DNA of 13,446 nucleotides from Beijerinckiaceae bacterium (lineage in GTDB: Bacteria; Pseudomonadota; Alphaproteobacteria; Rhizobiales; Beijerinckiaceae): the NCBI GenBank assembly GCA_947456315.1, contig CANGRU010000012.1, forward strand, positions 1 through 13,446, written 5' to 3'. This document shows, piece by piece, positions 1 to 6,461 of the stretch; the stretch's first letter is position 1; every line of letters begins with the position of its first letter. A model generated the notes under the pieces. The model was not told the DNA's origin, did no database searches, and saw only the letters and a list, made by a program, of their open reading frames with translations. Both the position numbers and the translations under genes were made by a program.

Positions 1-172
1 CTAACCAAATTATGGTGCAACGCAACCTTTATGGCACCCAATGAACACCCCCTTGCCAACCCCCGCCAGAAACCGCAGACTTTGCTTCAAGAGGCGCTGC
101 ATCAGGCGCCCATGACATTCGAAGATCGACCATCCAACGAGTCGTCTCGGAAACAAACATGGGGAGGATGGC
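1..172. other. Gene-free leader upstream of the first binding-protein gene
   Basis: No convincing gene is seen here. Short open frames on both strands run through it but lack ribosome sites and family resemblance. The stretch holds a small GGCGC/GCGCC inverted repeat (arms 93-97 and 106-110) and ends with the ribosome site of the next gene. The promoter of the binding protein/SDR pair probably lies here or left of the window, but no good -35/-10 pair could be picked. Confidence 0.5.
161..167 (+). promoter_or_regulatory. Shine-Dalgarno site that fixes the start at 173
   Basis: GGGGAGG lies 5 nt before ATG 173. A second in-frame ATG at 197 would begin exactly at the signal-peptide core, but its local upstream sequence is not purine-rich. 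The site therefore favours 173. Confidence 0.65.
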
Positions 173-1225
173 ATGACAGACAGCCAAGGGCGCATCATGC
201 GCTTTTTAGGGGGAGCGGCTTTGGCTGCGACTTTCGCTCTCGCAACCTCAAGCTTGGCCTCAGCCCAGTCAGCGCCCTTCAAAGGCAATCAGGTGTTCAT
301 GGTCGTCGCCTCCGATGTCGGGGGTGGCTATGACACATATGCGCGGTTGCTGGCGCGCCACATTGGTCCCTATCTGCCCGGCAAACCTTCCATCGTTGTA
401 CAAAACATGCCGGGTGCTGGCGGGCTGAAGGCGCTTGATTACATCGTCAATGTGGCGCCCAAGGACGGCTCCTATTGGGGCGCTATGCCCTCGGGCATCG
501 GCTATGAGCCGATGCTGGGCGCGCCTGCCAATGGTCCGTTCGAGCCACCGGCCGTCCATTGGATCGGCTCCATGGCCAAAGAAGTGGCCGTGACCATTTT
601 GCAAAATCCAACACCGATCAAAACCTTTGACGATATGCGCCAACAGACGGTGATTGTCGGATCATCCGGCGCCACAGCCACCAATTCCATTTACGCACGC
701 ATGATGAATTCGCTGTTCGACACGAAATTCAAAATTGTCGAAGGCTATACCGGCCAACCGCCGGTCTATCTCGCCATGGAGCGTGGTGAGGTGCAAGGTT
801 CCGCCGGCCTCTACTATTCCTCGCTGGTCGCCGGCAAATCCGATTGGCTGCGCGACAAAAAAGTCTCGATCATCGTGCAGATCGCGCTCGAGAAATCACC
901 CGATCTGCCAGATGTGCCGTTGCTCTATGATTTTGCCAAAACCGATGACGAGCGGCGCGTGCTGAAACTGGCCTTGGCTGGTCTGTTGATGGGCCATCCG
1001 TTCATTTTGCCCAAAGCTGTGCCGGCAGATCGCGTGGCCGTGATCCGCAAAGGTTTCAACGAGGCTCTGCAAGACAAAGCCTTGCTGGAAGAAGCGCAGA
1101 ATATGCGCATGCCGATCACGCCACTCAAGGGCGAGGCTGTCAGTGCACTGATCACGGATATGTATGCGAGCCCCAAACCCGTCATTGAAAAGGTTCGTTC
1201 CATTTTTGCTCCCATCAAAAACTAA
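173..1225 (+). CDS. TTT-family (Bug/TctC-like) periplasmic substrate-binding protein 1
   Basis: Periplasmic solute-binding protein of the tripartite tricarboxylate transporter (Bug/TctC) type, 350 residues, a normal family length. It should present a carboxylate to a TctA/TctB membrane pair, but neither is in the window. The first 31 residues form a Sec signal peptide with a basic start, an alanine/leucine core and an ASA-Q cleavage site near residue 31. The mature protein opens with the family's ligand-loop region (GGGYDTYARLLARHI), then LPGKPSIVVQNMPGAGG and VAPKDG, the usual first-lobe signature. A GEVQGS segment is also typical. The start at 173 is set by GGGGAGG; M9 at 197 is the alternative. 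The SDR gene follows after 24 nt and is probably co-transcribed. Family assignment is firm; the ligand cannot be read from sequence, though organic acids are usual. Confidence 0.93.
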   Translation: MTDSQGRIMRFLGGAALAATFALATSSLASAQSAPFKGNQVFMVVASDVGGGYDTYARLLARHIGPYLPGKPSIVVQNMPGAGGLKALDYIVNVAPKDGSYWGAMPSGIGYEPMLGAPANGPFEPPAVHWIGSMAKEVAVTILQNPTPIKTFDDMRQQTVIVGSSGATATNSIYARMMNSLFDTKFKIVEGYTGQPPVYLAMERGEVQGSAGLYYSSLVAGKSDWLRDKKVSIIVQIALEKSPDLPDVPLLYDFAKTDDERRVLKLALAGLLMGHPFILPKAVPADRVAVIRKGFNEALQDKALLEEAQNMRMPITPLKGEAVSALITDMYASPKPVIEKVRSIFAPIKN

Positions 1226-1249
1226 GAAAAAGAACAGGGAGCTCAGCAC

Positions 1250-2038
1250 ATGACCGGACGCATGAAGAACAAAGTCGCGGTGATCACCGGTGGCGGCGGT
1301 GGCATTGGTGGCGAAGTCGCCCGCACCTTTGCACGCGAGGGCGCCTCGGTGCTCATTGCAGACATCAGCCAGACAAATGCAGATGCAGTTGTTGCTTCGA
1401 TCAAGGCAAATGGCGGTTCAGCTGCCAGCTTTGTGCTGGATGTCAACGATCCCGCTCAATGCGAAGCTGCGATCAAAGCAGCTGAATCGCATTTCGGGCC
1501 TGTTACCACACTGATGAACGGCGCGGTTGCTGTAACGCCTGACAAGAATGTCGAAAATCTGTCGCTGGAAGATTGGGAGCGCACATTGCGCACCAATCTC
1601 ACCGGCTATTTTTTGATGTGCAAATATGCCATTCCCAGCATGCGTGCGTCCGGCGAAGGCGGGTCTATTGTCAATATTGCCTCGAGCCATGGTCATTATG
1701 CGCTGCATGGACGCATCGGCTATTGCACAACGAAAGCTGCCATCCATCACATGACGCGCGTGATTGCGCTTGATTATGGGCATGAAAACATCCGCTGCAA
1801 TTCGATCTCGCCCGGCCCCATCGATACGGACCGCGTCTTGCGCCGTTTCGGGACGCGGGAAAAATCCAACGCGCTGCGCGGCCCCATGCAGGTCTTGGGG
1901 CGCACGGGCACAGTGGCGGAAGTTGCCAATGCGGCTCTGTTTCTGGCCAGTGACGAAGCGTCGTTTGTGACGGGTGCTGATCTGCGCGTCGATGGCGGAC
2001 AAACAATCTGGAAATCAAAACAGCCGGATCGGGCTTGA
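1250..2038 (+). CDS. SDR-family NAD(P)-dependent oxidoreductase
   Basis: Classical short-chain dehydrogenase/reductase, 262 residues, cytoplasmic, expected to oxidise a secondary alcohol or hydroxy acid or reduce the matching ketone. The Rossmann cofactor loop TGGGGGIG is at residues 13-20. Asp38 at the end of strand 2 suggests NAD(H) over NADP(H). The usual NNAG is replaced by MNGA around residues 89-92. The catalytic set is complete: Asn116, Ser145, Tyr158 and Lys162 (YCTTK), with Ser and Tyr 13 residues apart as usual. The segment NSISPGPIDT and the C-terminal FVTGADLRVDGG are standard. The start has GGGAG 8 nt upstream; ATG at 1262 (M5) is possible. It follows the binding-protein gene by 24 nt, so it probably acts on that transporter's cargo or a derivative. 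The substrate is unknown. Confidence 0.93.
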   Translation: MTGRMKNKVAVITGGGGGIGGEVARTFAREGASVLIADISQTNADAVVASIKANGGSAASFVLDVNDPAQCEAAIKAAESHFGPVTTLMNGAVAVTPDKNVENLSLEDWERTLRTNLTGYFLMCKYAIPSMRASGEGGSIVNIASSHGHYALHGRIGYCTTKAAIHHMTRVIALDYGHENIRCNSISPGPIDTDRVLRRFGTREKSNALRGPMQVLGRTGTVAEVANAALFLASDEASFVTGADLRVDGGQTIWKSKQPDRA

Positions 2039-2046
2039 TCTCATTA

Positions 2047-2074
2047 AGCAGCGCTGTTTTTCAGCAGCGCTGCT
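2047..2074. terminator. Inverted repeat between convergent operons, probable two-way terminator
   Basis: Perfect 10-bp arms AGCAGCGCTG (2047-2056) and CAGCGCTGCT (2065-2074) flank an 8-nt loop beginning with five T. It fills the 37-bp gap between the SDR stop and the Ldh-type stop. Neither side has a classical T-tract directly after the stem, so intrinsic termination strength is uncertain. Each arm contains the self-complementary CAGCGCTG. Confidence 0.55.
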
Positions 2075-2075
2075 G

Positions 2076-3131
2076 TCAGGCCGGATACAAATCCATCAGC
2101 TCAAAGGATTTCGCCAATTTGGCCAAATCTCGCATTGTATCATCGGGCAATATCAGCCCGTTTTGTCGGGCAAGCACTTCGTGTCTTGCTTCGATCTCGC
2201 CGGGATAAAAAATCTCATCAAACCCTTCAGCCAGTGGCACCTGTTTCATACGTGCAATTAATTCTTCGATGCGGGCATGGAATTGCTCCAGTGGCTGCAT
2301 CGTCTCAATATTGATGGCGATCATGAAATGTCCCGCCAAGCTGCGGCGTTGTGCCTGATAGGGACCCGACACATCAGTCGAAAACCCGCTTCCCGTGAGC
2401 ACGCCTGACAACATGTCCATCATCATGGCAATGGCATAGCCTTTGTGTTCGCCCATCGGCAGAATAAGGCCCGCAATGGCTTCAGCGGGGTCGGTGGTGG
2501 GTGCGCCACCAGCTGTCATGGCCCAGCCAAGCGGAATGTCTTCTCCGCGCTGTTTGGCCAAATAGATTTTACCCCGCGCGACCCCTGTATTGGCCATGTC
2601 GAGGACCATGGGTGCGTAACGCCCAGCCGGACAGGCCCAAGAGAACGGATTGTTGCCGAGCACTTTTTCGCGCCCGCCCCAAGGCGCCATGGCCGGACTG
2701 GCATTGGTCGAGAGAAAGCCGATGCAGCCAGCACGCGCCACCATCTGTGTGTAATAAAATGCGGTGCCAAAATGGTTTGAATGACGCATCGCAACTGCCG
2801 CTATACCATGCGTCTTGGCGCGTTGGATTGCTTCACGCGCACCTTGTGCTGCAACAACCTGCCCCATGGCATCATGTCCGTCGATGACAGCGATGGCTCC
2901 GCCATCCAGCGCCAATGCAGGTTGCGCCTTCGCATCACAGACACCAGACTGCAGGCGCGCGACATACCATGCCAGACGCAAGACACCATGTGATTGGTGT
3001 CCGCACAAATCCGCCTGCACGAGACTGTCAGCGCATAGATGCGCGTCCACAGGAGACAGGCCGGCTTTCTCATAAACAGCACGGGTAAAACGCAGGAGTT
3101 TTTCGGGGTCCACCCGCGATCCGGAGGACAT
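2076..3131 (-). CDS. Ldh/malate dehydrogenase-like (LDH2/YbiC family) oxidoreductase
   Basis: NAD(P)-dependent oxidoreductase of the Ldh family (LDH2_OAR; relatives include archaeal-type malate dehydrogenase, AllD, ComC, YiaK and DpkA). These enzymes interconvert 2-hydroxy acids, or cyclic imino acids, with 2-oxo forms. At 351 residues it is a typical size. Visible family signatures are SHGVLRL at residues 47-53, HSNHFG at 117-122 carrying the expected catalytic His120, the NNPFSWACP loop near 160-168 and GEHKGYAIAMMMDMLSG at 227-243. The open frame extends upstream to 3200, but the start at 3131 (MSSGSR) fits the family N-terminus and lies one base after the binding-protein stop (TAACATG), so translation is probably coupled. 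It is the last gene of the PQQ operon. It most likely converts the imported acid in the cytoplasm; the substrate is not determined. Confidence 0.93.
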   Translation of the reverse strand: MSSGSRVDPEKLLRFTRAVYEKAGLSPVDAHLCADSLVQADLCGHQSHGVLRLAWYVARLQSGVCDAKAQPALALDGGAIAVIDGHDAMGQVVAAQGAREAIQRAKTHGIAAVAMRHSNHFGTAFYYTQMVARAGCIGFLSTNASPAMAPWGGREKVLGNNPFSWACPAGRYAPMVLDMANTGVARGKIYLAKQRGEDIPLGWAMTAGGAPTTDPAEAIAGLILPMGEHKGYAIAMMMDMLSGVLTGSGFSTDVSGPYQAQRRSLAGHFMIAINIETMQPLEQFHARIEELIARMKQVPLAEGFDEIFYPGEIEARHEVLARQNGLILPDDTMRDLAKLAKSFELMDLYPA

Positions 3132-3132
3132 G

Positions 3133-4161
3133 TTATTTTTTCTTCTCTGCGTCCTGCATGACTGTGCGCACCATCTCGATGGTTTTTTCATCAAAACCAT
3201 AGGCCGATTGCAGCGTCTTCATCATCTCGTCAGGCGTGATGAGCGAAACATTCAAGCCTTGGCGGCCTGCATCTTCCTGCGTGGTGGCATCAAGCAGCGT
3301 GTCGCGAAAGGCTTTGCGCAAGGCCGCCAAACGATCGGCCGGCACGCCTGGGGGCGCAACAAAGGGACGGCCCATATCGGCACGCAGCAAGAAAAATTCT
3401 GCGGCCTTGCGCTCGGCTGGTGACAGATCAAGCTCGTTCAAGCCGGGCACATTTTTGATGCGTGGGTCAGGCGCAAGACGCCCCTGCACGAGCAGGCGGC
3501 GCGTGCCGTCTTTCAGGCCGGGCTCACGCAGCGCCGTGTCATAAGAGATGAACGTGCCATAGGCCTCGCCGCGCTCGAGCGCGAGGTTCATATCGCGCGA
3601 ACCCGGATAGCCCTGCACAATGCGCACTTTCAAATGAAACAGATCGCGCAACAACACCGGATAGGTAAGACTATCAGCGCCAGAGCCAGTTGCGGCAACA
3701 ATCAATTCCTTGCTGCGCAAATCGCTCAGCTTTTGCACCGCCGCATCCGTGCGCAAAAATCCGACAATCGTGTCGCGGTCCGGCGAGCCGATGTAATTGA
3801 ACTGACGCGGATCAAATTGCGCGGCCTTGTTGCCGAGCAACGGTTCAAAGGGAACACCGCGATTGATCAGCGCCAGAACAGTGCCATCTTTGGGCGCTGT
3901 TTTGAAAACCTGATTGGCAGCAACCAGAGAGCCAGCGCCCGGCACATTTTGCGGCACAATGGTCGGATTGCCCGGCAGAAAGCGGTTCATGTGGCGCGAA
4001 AGCAGACGCGCCCACAGATCATCCGATCCGCCAGCGCCATAGCCGATCATAATGGTGACGCTCTTGCCCTTGTAAAAATCTTCGATTGGCTCGGCGTAGG
4101 CTGCTGCAGTTGAACATACGACTGCGGCAGCGACAGACATGATATGGGCAAGCTTGCGCAT
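3133..4161 (-). CDS. TTT-family (Bug/TctC-like) periplasmic substrate-binding protein 2
   Basis: Second Bug/TctC-type binding protein, 342 residues. The N-terminal 23 residues form a Sec signal with an AYA-E cleavage site. The first-lobe signatures are IGYGAGGSDDLWARLLSRH, then LPGNPTIVPQNVPGAGS and TAPKDG. Its tail ends in EKKK. It sits inside the PQQ-dehydrogenase operon, 33 nt after the cytochrome gene and 1 nt before the Ldh-type gene. Its start at 4161 has GGGGAGGGG (4165-4173), almost the same ribosome site as the PQQ gene. The placement suggests that it binds the acid produced by, or related to the substrate of, the periplasmic dehydrogenase and hands it to a membrane pair encoded elsewhere. 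Family is firm; ligand is unknown. Confidence 0.93.
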   Translation of the reverse strand: MRKLAHIMSVAAAVVCSTAAAYAEPIEDFYKGKSVTIMIGYGAGGSDDLWARLLSRHMNRFLPGNPTIVPQNVPGAGSLVAANQVFKTAPKDGTVLALINRGVPFEPLLGNKAAQFDPRQFNYIGSPDRDTIVGFLRTDAAVQKLSDLRSKELIVAATGSGADSLTYPVLLRDLFHLKVRIVQGYPGSRDMNLALERGEAYGTFISYDTALREPGLKDGTRRLLVQGRLAPDPRIKNVPGLNELDLSPAERKAAEFFLLRADMGRPFVAPPGVPADRLAALRKAFRDTLLDATTQEDAGRQGLNVSLITPDEMMKTLQSAYGFDEKTIEMVRTVMQDAEKKK

Positions 4162-4194
4162 ATTCCCCTCCCCAACAGCCCTGCTTCGGGCTCG

Positions 4195-4590
4195 TTATTT
4201 CTGAAGGCTCATGGCCTCCATGGATTTTTCGTCCGGCTTCAACTCCTGCACACCCGCCGCATAGCCGTTGCGTTGCAGAATGTAGGACAGGATATCCGCG
4301 TAAGTGGTGTCGTTCAGACCACCGGGATTATCGGGCGGCATGGTGGTTTGCACATAAGTGAAGAGGCTCGCCACCGAACCCGAGCCCCAATGGTCGCGAA
4401 ACCAAGTCCCGCGCAGAGGTGCACCACCAAAATCTCCATCATCGAGATTTTCGCCATGGCACATGCCACAACGCTGGATGTAGGACGCCTTGCCGCGCGC
4501 AACTTGTTCGGCTGAAAACATGGGCGCTTGCGCCGCAGCTGGTGAAGCCACGGCGCAGAGCATCACACAGGTCAGTGCAAAACGTCTCAT
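4195..4590 (-). CDS. Small periplasmic c-type cytochrome, partner of the PQQ dehydrogenase
   Basis: Single-haem class I cytochrome c of 131 residues. The signal peptide covers about residues 1-20 (MRRFALTCVM... AAA-Q). The haem site CGMCH is at residues 41-45, so His45 is the proximal ligand. Met84 in TTMPPDNPGGL is the expected axial Met. The TYADILSYILQRNGY segment is the usual C-terminal helix. Its start ATG at 4590 overlaps the dehydrogenase stop as ATGA, so the two are translationally coupled. The open frame runs upstream to 4770 inside the dehydrogenase gene, but only the 4590 start gives a signal peptide. It almost certainly accepts electrons from the PQQ enzyme and passes them to the respiratory chain, as XoxG/MxaG-type cytochromes do for methanol dehydrogenases. 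Confidence 0.93.
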   Translation of the reverse strand: MRRFALTCVMLCAVASPAAAQAPMFSAEQVARGKASYIQRCGMCHGENLDDGDFGGAPLRGTWFRDHWGSGSVASLFTYVQTTMPPDNPGGLNDTTYADILSYILQRNGYAAGVQELKPDEKSMEAMSLQK

Positions 4591-6341
4591 TGAACGGCAA
4601 AGACCCAGAGCGTCGCGCCGCCATCCGGATTTTTGATGTCCGGCGTCAGCGTGTTGAGGGAGCGCACTTGCGACGAGCCATTGCCCACAGCAATCGCCAC
4701 ATATTGCTTGCCGTTCACCGAGAAGGAGATTGGCGGCGCATTGAGCGAATTGTTCAGGCGCGTTTCCCAAAGAACTTTGCCATTGGTGTCGTCATAAGCA
4801 CGGAAATAGCGATCCAGCGTGCCTGCAAAGAGCACCCCGCCAGCTGTCGGCATGACGCCGCTCGACATAGCCGCGCGCTGGCGCTGCACCCAGGCCGATT
4901 TCTGATTGGTCAGATTGACCGCTTCAAGACGACCAAACTTGCCATCGCTATTGGGGATCGGCACACGCGCATAAACCGCGCGACCACCGCCCGTATATTT
5001 CTCGCCAGCCTCAAGTGGGGTCGGCGTGGTGTTGGAGCAATATTCGGTCATCGGCATGTAGAGCATTTGGGTCTTGGGGCTATAGCCTGTTGACGGCCAG
5101 CCACGCGCACCCGGATCTGCCGGACAATTGAACGTCGTCTTGCCGATGTGCGGCATGGCGGCTTCATTGATGGTCTTGGCACCGGTCTTGGGATCAATCG
5201 ACTTCACGACATTCTGGAACGCCGTTTCTTTCGCCCAAAGGAATTGACCATTGGTGCGATCGAGCACTTCGACAATCGCGAGCTTGCCTGCCGTCACCAC
5301 AGCCTTGCGCGTTTTGCCGGCAATCGGCAGATCAACGAGAATGCGCTCATAGGCATAGTCGAGATCGAGCGTGTCATTTTCCAGATGCTGGAAATGCCAT
5401 TTCATCTTGCCGGTCTTGGGCTCAATAGCGAGTGTCGCATCCGTATAGAGCGCGCTGTTTTCAGCCCCCTCTTTCTTCGGTGTGGTGCCGCGCATTTCCG
5501 CGATCCACGGATAGGGCTGGCCGACACCGTGATAGATTGTGTCGGTCTCCGGATCGTAGGAACCCGCAATCCAGGCCGAGCCGCCAAAACGCTCCGCTTG
5601 TGGCAGACCGTTCCATGTTTTGGCATTGGGGTCGCCATCTTGGGCAACCGTATGCACGCGCCATTTTTCTGCGCCCGTCTTCGGATCACGTCCGGTGATG
5701 AAGCAACCACCGGGCTGCGCCGCGTTGCAGCCGCTCATGGAGGCGACCAGCACGCCATTGGCCATGAAGGGACCGCTCGAATAGCGATAGCCTTTTTTCC
5801 AATCCGCCACTTCATGATCGAAAGCGACTTTGCCCGTGCGCGCATCAAGCGCCACAATGTGAGCGTCCGATGTGGTGATGTAGAGATTGTCGCCATAGAG
5901 CGCCATATTGCGCTTGGCGAGCGAATTGCCGCCCTGCTGGATCAGCTGCGGCGCGAGATCGCGGCGATATTCCCAGAGCAGATCCCCATTGGCCGCATTG
6001 AGCGCCTGAATCTTGTCGCCGGAATTGGTGACAAACAAAATGCCGTCATGGACCAGCGGTTCGCTCTCGGTGACGCCGGAATTGAGCGACCACGTCCAGG
6101 CGACGCGCAGGTTTTTCACATTGGCCTTGTTGATCTGCGCGAGCGGGCTGTAGCCCCAGCTTGCATAATTGCCGCGCCACATCAGCCAGTCATTGGCGGA
6201 AGGCTTGCGCAGCATGTCTTCGGTGATGGTGGACCATTTCGCAGTGGGCGATGCAGCGGGTGTTTGCGCTTGCGTTTGCGCCTGAGCCAAGACGAATGTG
6301 CTGGCGGCAAGACCCAGCATGAGCCGATTGAGGCTGCCCAT
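4587..6341 (-). CDS. PQQ-dependent alcohol/aldehyde dehydrogenase (quinoprotein, methanol/ethanol dehydrogenase superfamily)
   Basis: Periplasmic eight-bladed quinoprotein of 584 residues. The signal peptide is about residues 1-26, with a small QAQTQAQT repeat near its end. Propeller tryptophan-type motifs recur, such as ALDARTGKVAF, GRDPKTGAEKW, AIEPKTGKMKW and AYDDTNGKVLW. Aligned by eye with XoxF/MxaF, the catalytic Asp is Asp326 in TLDLDY. Asp328, two residues on, matches the extra Asp typical of lanthanide enzymes. The Asn metal ligand of GTGNP is instead Gln275 (GVGQP). The vicinal Cys-Cys of methanol dehydrogenases is absent, while Cys205 and Cys213 flank a short insertion near the usual Glu ligand. 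Start 6341 has GGGGAGGGG upstream and gives the signal peptide; the frame remains open to 6413. It oxidises an alcohol or aldehyde and reduces the adjacent cytochrome. The exact substrate and metal are uncertain. Confidence 0.92.
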   Translation of the reverse strand: MGSLNRLMLGLAASTFVLAQAQTQAQTPAASPTAKWSTITEDMLRKPSANDWLMWRGNYASWGYSPLAQINKANVKNLRVAWTWSLNSGVTESEPLVHDGILFVTNSGDKIQALNAANGDLLWEYRRDLAPQLIQQGGNSLAKRNMALYGDNLYITTSDAHIVALDARTGKVAFDHEVADWKKGYRYSSGPFMANGVLVASMSGCNAAQPGGCFITGRDPKTGAEKWRVHTVAQDGDPNAKTWNGLPQAERFGGSAWIAGSYDPETDTIYHGVGQPYPWIAEMRGTTPKKEGAENSALYTDATLAIEPKTGKMKWHFQHLENDTLDLDYAYERILVDLPIAGKTRKAVVTAGKLAIVEVLDRTNGQFLWAKETAFQNVVKSIDPKTGAKTINEAAMPHIGKTTFNCPADPGARGWPSTGYSPKTQMLYMPMTEYCSNTTPTPLEAGEKYTGGGRAVYARVPIPNSDGKFGRLEAVNLTNQKSAWVQRQRAAMSSGVMPTAGGVLFAGTLDRYFRAYDDTNGKVLWETRLNNSLNAPPISFSVNGKQYVAIAVGNGSSQVRSLNTLTPDIKNPDGGATLWVFAVQ

Positions 6342-6461
6342 TTTATCCCCTCCCCTGATGGCCGATCTCTTTCGGATCAGCTCGAACCCCGAGATTGGCA
6401 AGAGCCGCGACAATTAGCAACCGATCTTGCAGCTCCCCTGTGGAACTGGCATTTTGGCGCC
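6342..6461. promoter_or_regulatory. Divergent intergenic region between the PQQ operon and the CoA-transferase
   Basis: This 120-bp gap must carry the PQQ-operon promoter and probably the CoA-transferase promoter. On the minus strand GGGGAGGGG (6347-6355) is the ribosome site for the dehydrogenase. On the plus strand TTGCAG (6427-6432), a 17-nt spacer and CATTTT (6450-6455) form a weak sigma-70-like pair ending 6 nt before ATG 6462. No minus-strand promoter stands out. Short GATC-centred repeats (CCGATCT near 6362 and 6421) could be operator half-sites but are too short to claim. Confidence 0.4.

Noticed and set aside
10..288. 92-residue minus-strand frame at the left end
   Set aside because: It overlaps the signal-peptide region of binding protein 1 and shows no ribosome site or family signature.
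6261..6283. Small direct repeat TTTGCGC...TTTGCGC
   Set aside because: It encodes the QAQTQAQT tail of the dehydrogenase signal peptide and is simple low-complexity coding sequence.
4587..6341. True methanol dehydrogenase (mxaF or xoxF)
   Set aside because: It lacks the vicinal Cys pair and the GTGNP Asn, and has an insertion near the Glu ligand, so no gene symbol was given.
5148..6461. Plus-strand frame open for about 1.3 kb ahead of the CoA-transferase, suggesting a large fused protein
   Set aside because: It runs antisense through the PQQ dehydrogenase, has no family resemblance, and becomes recognisable only after 6462. It is a shadow of high-G+C codon use.
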